The notes under the pieces: model-generated
The model's input: only the letters and a program-made list of their open reading frames with translations
Told to the model about the DNA's origin: nothing
Databases searched by the model: none
Origin: an uncultured Muribaculaceae bacterium
Lineage (GTDB): Bacteria; Bacteroidota; Bacteroidia; Bacteroidales; Muribaculaceae
Direction of reading: 5' to 3'
Length of the DNA stretch: 64,000 bases
Assembly: GCA_910586565.1 (NCBI GenBank)
Contig: CAJUIT010000005.1
Coordinates: forward strand, 62,001-126,000
Shown: positions 17,210 to 24,817 of the stretch, in pieces
How the letters are laid out: the number at the start of each line of letters is the position of its first letter
Numbering within the stretch: position 1 is the first letter of the stretch
Made by a program: the position numbers and the translations under genes

Positions 17210-17287
17210 CAGCCACAAAGCCCGAACAGGCAGCCATTCGTGCCTGAGCATTGCACAAAAAGAAAACATGAGAGATTTCCCCACCCG

Positions 17288-19117
17288 ATGAAAGACCTAT
17301 ACATAATGATGCGGCGTTTCGTGCCGCCCTACAAGAAGTTTGTTGTTCTCAACATTATCTGCAACATTCTTTCCGCCCTGCTCACCCTCTTTTCGTTCAT
17401 GCTCATCATCCCCATCCTGGAGATGCTGTTCAAGGTGCGCGAAGGGGTTTATGAGTACATGACACTCGGCGGAGGCAACTCGGTGAAGGATGTGTTCATC
17501 AACAACTTCTACTACTACACTCAGGAAGCCATCGCCGACTACGGCCCCGCAACAACGCTGGCAATGCTCGCGGCCGCCCTCGTGTTTATGACCGCATTGA
17601 AAACCGGCGTCACCTACCTCTGCTCCTACTTCATCATCCCAATGCGTAACGGCATCGTGCGCGACATCCGCAACTACGTGTTCAACAAGATGGTGACTCT
17701 CCCCATCTCATTCTTCACATCGGCACGCAAGGGCGACGTGATGGCACGCATGAGCGGCGACGTGGCCGAGATTGAGAACTCAATCATGCAGTCGCTCGAC
17801 ATGGTGTTCAAAAACCCCATCATGATTCTGGCATGCCTCGGCATGATGTTCGCCGTGTCGTGGCAGCTCACAGTGTTTGTGCTCGTGCTCCTGCCGCTGG
17901 CCGGTCTGGTAATGGGTCAGGTGGGTAAATCGCTCAAACGCAAATCACTTGAGCAACAGAACCAATGGGGCGTGCTCATGTCCAACATCGAGGAGTGCCT
18001 CGGAGGGTTGCGCATCATCAAGGCTTTCAACGCCGAAAGTAAGGTAAAATCACGTTTCCACCGCGAGAACCAGCTTTTCTACCGCCTCTCCAACCGCATC
18101 GCACGCCGCCAGAGCCTTGCCCACCCCATGAGCGAATTTCTCGGCACCTGCGCCATCGCCATCGTGCTGTGGTTCGGCGGCTCGCTGATTCTCAGCGGCA
18201 CCTCGTCGATGGATGCCTCGCAGTTCATCTACTTCATGGTGATTTTCTACACCATCATCAACCCGGCAAAGGATTTGTCGAAAGCGATGTACTCAATTCA
18301 AAAAGGTCTTGCCTCGATGGACCGCGTGGATAAGATTCTCGGCGCGCAGAACCCCATCAAAGACCCCGCCACGCCCCACGAAATCAAAAAGCTGCAGGGA
18401 CGCATCACCTACGACGACGTGACATTCAGCTATGGCGACAACGAGGTGCTCCACAACGTCAGCCTCGACATTCCGGCCGGTTCAACAGTGGCACTGGTGG
18501 GCCAATCGGGCTCGGGCAAATCAACTATGGCCGACCTCCTGCCGCGTTTCTACGACGTGCAGAAGGGAGCCATCAAAGTCGACGGCGTTGATGTGCGCGA
18601 CCTCCGCGTTCACGACCTCCGCTCATTCATGGGCAACGTGAACCAGGAAGCAATCCTTTTCAACGACTCATTCTACAACAACATCACCTTCGGAGTGGAG
18701 AGCGCAACAATGGAGGATGTTATCAAAGCCGCCAAAGTTGCCAACGCCCACGAGTTCATCATGGCCACCGACAAGGGCTACGACACCAACATCGGCGATC
18801 GCGGCTGCCGCCTGTCGGGCGGCCAGCGCCAGCGCATCTCCATTGCCCGCGCAATCCTCAAGAATCCGCCGCTCCTCATTCTCGACGAAGCCACATCGGC
18901 TCTCGACACCGAAAGCGAGAAACTCGTGCAGGAGGCCCTCAACCGCCTCATGGACGGGCGCACAACCCTTGTCATCGCCCACCGCCTTTCCACAATCAAG
19001 AATGCCGACCTCATTTGCGTGCTTCATGAAGGACGCATTGTGGAGCGCGGAACCCACAACGAACTCCTCGCCCTCAACGGCTACTACAAGCATTTGGTCG
19101 ACATGCAGAAATTCTGA
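17288..19117 (+). CDS. ABC exporter, fused permease and ATPase (MsbA-like)
   Basis: A 609-residue half-transporter from the ATG at 17288. The N-terminal half has six membrane helices beginning with FVVLNIICNILSALLTLFSF. The C-terminal ATPase has Walker A GQSGSGKST, signature LSGGQRQRISIARAI, Walker B LLILDEATSALD and the H-loop in IAHRLSTI. It acts as a homodimer in the inner membrane. In Bacteroidales this type is often annotated as lipid A/multidrug exporter; the cargo is not deducible here. The frame is open 27 codons further upstream, but the -7 promoter element lies there. It is monocistronic. Confidence 0.92.
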   Translation: MKDLYIMMRRFVPPYKKFVVLNIICNILSALLTLFSFMLIIPILEMLFKVREGVYEYMTLGGGNSVKDVFINNFYYYTQEAIADYGPATTLAMLAAALVFMTALKTGVTYLCSYFIIPMRNGIVRDIRNYVFNKMVTLPISFFTSARKGDVMARMSGDVAEIENSIMQSLDMVFKNPIMILACLGMMFAVSWQLTVFVLVLLPLAGLVMGQVGKSLKRKSLEQQNQWGVLMSNIEECLGGLRIIKAFNAESKVKSRFHRENQLFYRLSNRIARRQSLAHPMSEFLGTCAIAIVLWFGGSLILSGTSSMDASQFIYFMVIFYTIINPAKDLSKAMYSIQKGLASMDRVDKILGAQNPIKDPATPHEIKKLQGRITYDDVTFSYGDNEVLHNVSLDIPAGSTVALVGQSGSGKSTMADLLPRFYDVQKGAIKVDGVDVRDLRVHDLRSFMGNVNQEAILFNDSFYNNITFGVESATMEDVIKAAKVANAHEFIMATDKGYDTNIGDRGCRLSGGQRQRISIARAILKNPPLLILDEATSALDTESEKLVQEALNRLMDGRTTLVIAHRLSTIKNADLICVLHEGRIVERGTHNELLALNGYYKHLVDMQKF

Positions 19118-19279
19118 CATTCCCCTCACGGGAAATCGGAGCACATATCCCCGTCGCATTCAAAACTTTAAAGCGACACCACAACCGGCCATATCAATTC
19201 TCATCACCTCACCGGGGCGCATCCAATCGGGTTAACATGTTTTAACCACTGCGATGCGCCCCGTTAGTTTTTTTAGAAT

Positions 19280-19287
19280 TATTTTTG
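19280..19287 (+). promoter_or_regulatory. -7 element upstream of the alpha-amylase
   Basis: TATTTTTG fits TAnnTTTG, about 115 bases before the amylase ATG. No good -33 element is visible. Confidence 0.4.
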
Positions 19288-19403
19288 CAATTAGAATAAA
19301 TGGGCGCGGTGTGATACCGGCCCACCTATCCACCGGCATCCGCGGCAAATCGGAACCGGCTTACTTACTTCATCTTTAACTTTTTAATTTTCAACATTTA
19401 ACC

Positions 19404-21542
19404 ATGAAAATTTTTACCAAGCCTTTGCTGGCAGCTTGCGCCATTGCCATGACGCTCCCTGCAGCCAAAGGAGCCAATTACGCATGGCCCGAAAAATATG
19501 AGGGCGTGATGCTGCAAGGCTTCTACTGGGATTCCTACACCGACACAAAATGGACAAACCTCGAAGCTCAGGCCGACGAACTCAGCCAGAACTTCAAGCT
19601 CATCTGGATTCCCAACTCAGGCTACTGCGGAGGCGGAAACAACATGGGCTACATGCCGCAGTATTGGTTCACCAACCACAACTCATCATTCGGGTCGGAA
19701 ACCGAGCTGCGCAAAATGATAAACACTTTCAAAGAGAAAGGCACAGGCATCATCGCCGACGTGGTTGTGAACCACCGCGTGGGCACCTCCAACTGGACAA
19801 ACTTCCCCGTTGAGAAATGGAACGGCCAGACATGGCAAATCGGTCCCGAGGGAATCTGCAGCACCGACGAGGTGGCAGGCCAGTCGGGGCAGGCTCGCCC
19901 CACCGGCGCACCCGACACCGGCGATGACTTCAACGGCGCCCGCGACCTCGACCACACCAATGCCAACGTGCAGAACAATGTGAAGAACTACTGCAAATGC
20001 CTCCTCGAGGATTTCGGCTATGCAGGCTTCCGCTACGACATGGTGAAAGGCTACGGCGGTCAGTACACTAAAATCTACAACGAGTACTCCAAACCCACCT
20101 ATTCCGTTGGTGAATACTGGGATGCAAGCTACGATGCCGTTGCAGCATGGATTGAAGCCACCGGCAAACAGTCGGCCGCTTTCGACTTCCCCGGCAAATA
20201 TGCCATCAACGACGCATTCGCATCCAACGACATGACCAAACTGGTGTGGAAAGCCAACGGCACCACCGACCAGCCCGCAGGCATGATTCACTTCGGCTAC
20301 GCACAATATGCCGTGACCTTCGTTGACAACCACGACACCTACCGCGACGGTAACAAATTCAACGGCAACATTGTGGCAGCCAACGCATTCATTCTTTGCA
20401 GCCCCGGCACACCCTGCGTGTTCCTCCCCCACTGGAAAGCCTACAAAACTGCCATCAAGCAGCTCATCGCAGTGCGCAACGCCGTGGGTGTGAACAACAC
20501 CAGCGCCGTTAAAGTGCTCAAGAGCTCCAACAACTGCTACATGGCCGAAGTAACCGGCACCAAAGGCACACTCGTTGTGAAAATCGGCTCGGCTATGGAC
20601 TCCCCCGCCGGCTACACCACATCCGACATCAAAGCTTCGGGCACCGACTACTGCGTGTGGTCGAAAACAGGTGTTTCAATCGATCCCGATCCCACCCCCA
20701 CTCCTACCCCCGGCGAAACATTCACCCTCTACTTCAACAACGCCAACTCCAACTGGACAACTCCCTACATCCACTACTGGGGTGGCGAGGAAAGCACATG
20801 GCCCGGCGTTGCCATGACCAAAGTTGAAGGCAACGTGTGGAAGTACACCGTACCCGCCGAAACAACCGGCTGCCTGTTCAACGCAGGTGACGGCGACGCT
20901 ACCAAAACCGGCGACTTCGTGGCCATTGCCAACCACATCTACAGCGTTAACGGCGACGAAGGTGTGTATGGCGGAGGCGACGAGGAAGATCCCCGTCCCG
21001 GTCCCGTTGTAACTCTCCCCTCGAAATTCTACATCATCGGCAACCTCGCCGTGAGCGACGGCCAGTGGGACACCATGAACGTTGTGGAATTCACCCCCGA
21101 CGGCAACTCGATGGTAGCCAAGAATGTTGAGCTCGTTGCCCCCGAAGCAGGTGCTACATCGAGCTACTTCTCCTTCATCACCACCACCGGTGCCGACTGG
21201 GATGCAGTCAATGGAGCCGACCGCTACGGTGCTGTCACCAAAGACGCTCCCGTAACCGCAGGAACCCCCGTTGAATTCAAGGTGTTCCCCGTCAACGTGA
21301 GCGCATCATCGGCATATTCATGGGCTATCGCTCCCGGCAAATATGACTTCAACGCCGATTTCGCTACAATGAAGCTCACAGTCACCCCTGCAGGCAGCAG
21401 CGCCATCGATGCAGCCGTTGCCGAGGAAGCCGAAGCAACCCCCGTCTACTACAACCTTCAGGGCATGAAGGTAGAGAACCCCACCCCGGGTCTCTACATC
21501 GTTGTTCGCGGTGCCAAAGTAACCAAAGAGCGCATCCGCTGA
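19404..21542 (+). CDS. Secreted alpha-amylase (GH13) with starch-binding modules and sorting-like tail
   Basis: A 712-residue exported enzyme that hydrolyses alpha-1,4-glucans. The signal peptide ends near residue 23 (AAKGAN). The GH13 domain shows the nucleophile region GFRYDMVKG, the acid/base YSVGEYWD and the third acidic residue in FVDNHDTYRDG. A Pro/Thr linker near residue 430 leads to a CBM26-like starch-binding module (YFNNANSNW, YWGGEESTWPGV). A second module near 540-660 (FYIIGNLAVSDGQW) resembles the SusE/SusF type. The last 35 residues (YYNLQGMKVENPTPGLYIV...) look like a type IX secretion or surface-sorting tail. It is monocistronic with a strong terminator; no SusC/SusD genes are next to it. 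Confidence 0.92.
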   Translation: MKIFTKPLLAACAIAMTLPAAKGANYAWPEKYEGVMLQGFYWDSYTDTKWTNLEAQADELSQNFKLIWIPNSGYCGGGNNMGYMPQYWFTNHNSSFGSETELRKMINTFKEKGTGIIADVVVNHRVGTSNWTNFPVEKWNGQTWQIGPEGICSTDEVAGQSGQARPTGAPDTGDDFNGARDLDHTNANVQNNVKNYCKCLLEDFGYAGFRYDMVKGYGGQYTKIYNEYSKPTYSVGEYWDASYDAVAAWIEATGKQSAAFDFPGKYAINDAFASNDMTKLVWKANGTTDQPAGMIHFGYAQYAVTFVDNHDTYRDGNKFNGNIVAANAFILCSPGTPCVFLPHWKAYKTAIKQLIAVRNAVGVNNTSAVKVLKSSNNCYMAEVTGTKGTLVVKIGSAMDSPAGYTTSDIKASGTDYCVWSKTGVSIDPDPTPTPTPGETFTLYFNNANSNWTTPYIHYWGGEESTWPGVAMTKVEGNVWKYTVPAETTGCLFNAGDGDATKTGDFVAIANHIYSVNGDEGVYGGGDEEDPRPGPVVTLPSKFYIIGNLAVSDGQWDTMNVVEFTPDGNSMVAKNVELVAPEAGATSSYFSFITTTGADWDAVNGADRYGAVTKDAPVTAGTPVEFKVFPVNVSASSAYSWAIAPGKYDFNADFATMKLTVTPAGSSAIDAAVAEEAEATPVYYNLQGMKVENPTPGLYIVVRGAKVTKERIR

Positions 21543-21571
21543 TAACCCCTCCCCGCTCCAAAGAAGCACTT

Positions 21572-21608
21572 AAAGGCGGTGTGTCAAGAACCTTGACACA
21601 CCGCCTTT
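21572..21608 (+). terminator. Terminator of the alpha-amylase gene
   Basis: A perfect 17-bp stem (AAAGGCGGTGTGTCAAG with CTTGACACACCGCCTTT) and a three-base loop, 30 bases after the stop. The core GGTGTGTCA/TGACACACC recurs at 30091-30127 and 43458-43482. Confidence 0.75.
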
Positions 21609-21639
21609 CATATCTAAGTGAGCGCATTCGGCCCAGCCG

Positions 21640-21668
21640 CACGTAGAGCCGCCATACATGGCGGCTTG
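21640..21668 (+). repeat. 29-base palindromic repeat, copy A
   Basis: CACGTAGAGCCGCCATACAT then GGCGGCTTG; the core GCCGCCAT-AC-ATGGCGGC is a hairpin. Identical copies are at 22780-22808 and, inverted, at 22979-23007. Confidence 0.85.
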
Positions 21669-21695
21669 CATTGCAAAGGTTGTTATGGAAAAATG

Positions 21696-22460
21696 TCAAA
21701 GGGCTCTGGCCGGGCGGTTGCACAGGGGGAGGGTTCGGAGGAACCGGGAGCCTGTGGTTGGGCGGAGTCCGGCACACCGCATGATTCGGACGAGGGTGTG
21801 GGGTGGGCCCTCACGGGCAGATTCTAATAATGGCGGGGGTGGTTGTGGGGAGGTGTAGGTGATGAAAGGGATGATGAGGTAGGTGGTGGCGTTGCGGTGT
21901 ATGACACGCGGGGAGGGGTCGGGTGTGATGCGCTGCAACTGAAGGGGGAAGTTGCGCCCTTTGGGAGCGTCTTGATAGTGGAGGATGATTAGGCCGCTGC
22001 CGATATAGGGGAAGATGGCCCGGCAGATTTCCAGGAAGTTGAGGCGGTTCCTACGGAAGGGGCTATAACGGCGGAAGTTCTGCATGTTGAGCAGCAGTGC
22101 GAACTCGGGGTTGCAACCGCGGAGGTTAGAGGGGTTGCGGGGGGAAATGTTCCATAGTTGCCTGTGGCCGGGGAAACGGGTGAGGGTGCTGCGGGTTGCA
22201 CCCTCGCAGATGATGGCGAGAGTGTGTGGGAGGGAGAGTGAAAGGCGGTAGTTGAGATAGCTGCGGAGAATTGGGGTGGAATCGTGGCCGGGAGGGTCAA
22301 CTATGAGCACAGGGGCGGAGGTAGAGGCGCGCTCAAGGCGGGATATGACGATGCGCTCGGCGCGCGTAAGGGGACGGCCGATGAAGCGTGCGAAGCCTCG
22401 GGAGACGGGCATGGGTGGACGCAACGGGATGGGGCGGGATGTCGTGATGAGCTTGCGCAT
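21696..22460 (-). CDS. Orphan hypothetical protein
   Basis: A 254-residue, strongly basic, Arg- and Pro-rich protein. No family is recognised. Segments such as SAPVLIVDPPGHDSTPILRSYL and RNRLNFLEICRAIFPYIGSGLIIL look like globular alpha/beta protein, while the ends are low complexity. A -7 element (TATCTTTG on the minus strand at 22475-22468) lies only a few bases upstream of the ATG. A perfect 18-bp palindrome, TTGCGCATCGATGCGCAA (22453-22470), covers the start codon. Either the mRNA is nearly leaderless or translation begins at a later ATG (22412). It is flanked by palindromic repeats, so it could be a decaying or recently arisen gene. Confidence 0.5.
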   Translation of the reverse strand: MRKLITTSRPIPLRPPMPVSRGFARFIGRPLTRAERIVISRLERASTSAPVLIVDPPGHDSTPILRSYLNYRLSLSLPHTLAIICEGATRSTLTRFPGHRQLWNISPRNPSNLRGCNPEFALLLNMQNFRRYSPFRRNRLNFLEICRAIFPYIGSGLIILHYQDAPKGRNFPLQLQRITPDPSPRVIHRNATTYLIIPFITYTSPQPPPPLLESAREGPPHTLVRIMRCAGLRPTTGSRFLRTLPLCNRPARAL

Positions 22461-22470
22461 CGATGCGCAA
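22453..22470. promoter_or_regulatory. 18-bp perfect palindrome over an orphan gene start
   Basis: TTGCGCATCGATGCGCAA equals its reverse complement. It overlaps the -7 element CAAAGATA (22468-22475, read TATCTTTG on the minus strand) and the ATG at 22460, a position suited to an operator. Confidence 0.45.
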
Positions 22471-22599
22471 AGATAACCGACGGGATGGCGGGGAGTGGGC
22501 TTAAAAAAAGAAAAAGTTGTGGGATGGCAAAAGTTTTCAACTTTTCACAGCACCAAAAAAGGGTGGGAAAGCGCACAAAAGGCCAATAATCGATGCAAC

Positions 22600-22960
22600 G
22601 CACCTCTCCAAGGTTGCGTTGTGTGCAGCGTTACCGGTCCCCCACCAAACGCCGCACAAGGCGGCTTTATGATGGGGTTTCTCAACAACCCCGTGGTCTC
22701 CGACCACTCGCTCCACCCCAACCACCTTTCCCGTACAGACTGTTCATGCGGCACCCATCGGTGCGTGCGGTTCCATCCCCACGTAGAGCCGCCATACATG
22801 GCGGCTTGTAACTTACGCCCTCTATTAGCCTATCACTCACTTTACATCAGCAAGTGGTCGGAGACCACGGGGTTGTAGGGTAACCCCACCATATAGGCTC
22901 CGGAGGAGCCGTTTGGTGGGGAGATGGTCCTGTAGCGGAGTCGCAACCTTGGAGAGGTGC
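22600..22960. repeat. Composite inverted repeat (palindromic element)
   Basis: Three blocks on the left are repeated in inverted order on the right. 22600-22618 pairs with 22942-22960 (19 bp, perfect), 22640-22651 with 22910-22921 (12 bp), and 22685-22708 with 22853-22876 (24 bp, perfect). The centre carries copy B of the 29-base palindromic repeat. No transposase or open frame with protein-like content is inside, so this could be a MITE-like or structured-RNA element. Together with the flanking repeats it accounts for most of the non-coding stretch 22461-23116. Confidence 0.8.
22780..22808 (+). repeat. 29-base palindromic repeat, copy B
   Basis: Identical to copy A at 21640-21668. It lies at the centre of the composite inverted repeat, and the homology with copy C extends further (CTTGTAACTT beside AAGTTACAAG). 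Confidence 0.85.
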
Positions 22961-22978
22961 GACCCCGGCGGCAAGTTA

Positions 22979-23007
22979 CAAGCCGCCATGTATGGCGGCT
23001 CTACGTG
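22979..23007 (-). repeat. 29-base palindromic repeat, copy C (inverted)
   Basis: The reverse complement of copies A and B. It lies just outside the right arm of the composite inverted repeat. Confidence 0.85.
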
Positions 23008-23052
23008 CGGCAAAGCCGAGTGCCTTTATTAATTGTGGGGGTGAATAAAGGA

Positions 23053-23080
23053 GAGGTTGCACCGAGCTTGGCGCAACCTC
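23053..23080 (-). terminator. Terminator of the GH3-GH20 operon
   Basis: GAGGTTGC...GCAACCTC stem downstream of the GH20 stop, followed on the minus strand by TCCTTTATTC. Confidence 0.6.
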
Positions 23081-23116
23081 CCGTTTATTGAGAATTTGTA
23101 ATAAAAATTCCGGGGT

Positions 23117-24775
23117 TTATTCCCAGCGGCGACACCAGGGATAGGAATAGCGGTCGTAGAGCGGAGTGAGACGTTGGAGGCGGGGGAGGAATTTGTGGTA
23201 GAGCTTCTGCTCGGGCTGAATCCACTGCGACTCGCTCACCGCAGCCATGCGCGGCAACATCTGATAGGTCATGAGATTGGCGTTGTCGATAAACTCGCCC
23301 CACACAAACCCCTGCACACCGATAACATGATGCCGGTTTTCGGGAAGCACGCGCTCATCCATCGGCTCATATTGGTAGGTTTTGCTCAACGGGAGATATT
23401 TGCCGATGAGGAACGGTTCCTCATCCTTGTTCTGACGCTGATAGTAGTCGAGATAGTTATACTCGCTCGACCCGGCTATCACATCGTGCCCCTCATTGGC
23501 ACCGTTGACAATATAGTCGAATCCGTGCCACGCCATGATGGTTGTGGAGGGGTTGACACCTGCATCGAAAATCTCCTCCCAACCGATAGCCTTGCGGCCG
23601 CGCTCGTTGAGCATTTTCTCAACACGCTTGGTGAAATAGCCCTGCAACTTGTGCTCGGCCGATGCGCGTTCGTCACCCTTGAGTCCAAGTTCCTTGATGC
23701 GTGCCTGGCAATCGGGGCACTGCTCCCAGCGCTGTTTCCAAGCTTCGTCGCCGCCGATGTTGATATATTCCGACGGGAACAGCTCGCACACCTCGTCGAG
23801 AATATCCTCAACCAATGCAAATGTCTCCTCCTTGCCGGCACAGAGAATGTCGATGTGCGGCCCGAAATGAGTGCTCACCTGATAGGGAGCATCGGCACCG
23901 AGACACCCCACCTCGGGATGCGATGCCAGCAGGCTCACCATGTGGCCCGGCATGTCGATTTCGGGAATTACGGTGATGTGGCGGTCGGCAGCATATTTGA
24001 GAATCTCCTTCACATCATCCTGCGAATAGAACCCTCCGTGGGGCTTGCCGTCGTAGACCTGCGCCACACGGCCACAAATGGTTTCCTTTCTCATCGAACC
24101 CTTCTCCGTCACTTCGGGATGACGCTTCAGTTCAAGACGCCACCCCTGGTCGTCGGTCAGATGCCAGTGGAAAGTGTTCATGTTGTGCATCACCATGAGG
24201 TCGATAAACTGCTTAACCGCATCCATCGGCAGGAAATAGCGCCCGCAATCGAGCAACATCCCGCGGTAGTGGAATCGGGGCTCATCGGCAACAACCGCTG
24301 CAGGCAACTCCACGGCAGCAGCCACACTGTCGCGCGGCATCACGGGGATTGCCTTGCGGAGAGTCTGAACACCGTAGAAAACACCGGCCGGTGTTGACCC
24401 TGCGAGCTCCACACCTTTGTCAGTTACAGTGAGACGATACCCCTCGCTGTTCTCCACCTTTGAGTCGAGACCCAAACGGATGGCAGGCGCGCCCCCCTTT
24501 TTCTGTTTCCCTGCGGGATTGTAGGCTTCAATCGCGGGGGTGAAACCGAGATTATCGGCCACATATCCGGCCAGAAATCCCGCGTTGCGCTCCATCGCCT
24601 CATCGGCGGCAGGATAGAGAATTTTAACATCGGGGGTGAGAAGGAAAGGGGCACCCTTCACAGACTCGACCGACAGCGGCAGAGGCACTACATCATAGCG
24701 GGCCTGAGCCGTTTCAGCCATAGCTCCGGTAACCGAAAGGGCGACTGCGCCCAAAACTGTTGCAAAAAATTTCAT
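23117..24775 (-). CDS. Beta-N-acetylhexosaminidase (GH20)
   Basis: A 552-residue exported enzyme that removes terminal beta-linked GlcNAc/GalNAc from glycans such as host mucin or glycoprotein chains. The signal peptide ends near residue 20 (VTGAMA). An N-terminal GH20b domain (about 25-150) precedes the catalytic barrel, with FHWHLTDDQGWRLELKRHPE near 215-235 and the catalytic Asp-Glu pair in NIGGDEAWK near 341. The C-terminal WGEFIDN region provides the usual Trp. Length is typical. It starts 42 bases after the GH3 gene and so is probably cotranscribed. Confidence 0.93.
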   Translation of the reverse strand: MKFFATVLGAVALSVTGAMAETAQARYDVVPLPLSVESVKGAPFLLTPDVKILYPAADEAMERNAGFLAGYVADNLGFTPAIEAYNPAGKQKKGGAPAIRLGLDSKVENSEGYRLTVTDKGVELAGSTPAGVFYGVQTLRKAIPVMPRDSVAAAVELPAAVVADEPRFHYRGMLLDCGRYFLPMDAVKQFIDLMVMHNMNTFHWHLTDDQGWRLELKRHPEVTEKGSMRKETICGRVAQVYDGKPHGGFYSQDDVKEILKYAADRHITVIPEIDMPGHMVSLLASHPEVGCLGADAPYQVSTHFGPHIDILCAGKEETFALVEDILDEVCELFPSEYINIGGDEAWKQRWEQCPDCQARIKELGLKGDERASAEHKLQGYFTKRVEKMLNERGRKAIGWEEIFDAGVNPSTTIMAWHGFDYIVNGANEGHDVIAGSSEYNYLDYYQRQNKDEEPFLIGKYLPLSKTYQYEPMDERVLPENRHHVIGVQGFVWGEFIDNANLMTYQMLPRMAAVSESQWIQPEQKLYHKFLPRLQRLTPLYDRYSYPWCRRWE

Positions 24776-24817
24776 CTGGTTATGATTGGTTGTTGGTTTG
24801 TTATTTATGTTATGCTC

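Noticed and set aside
22600..23007. Insertion sequence
   Set aside because: Inverted repeats are present, but no transposase frame or target duplication can be seen; it is recorded as a repeat only.
23174..24397. 407-codon plus-strand frame
   Set aside because: Antisense to the GH20 catalytic domain, without recognisable motifs.
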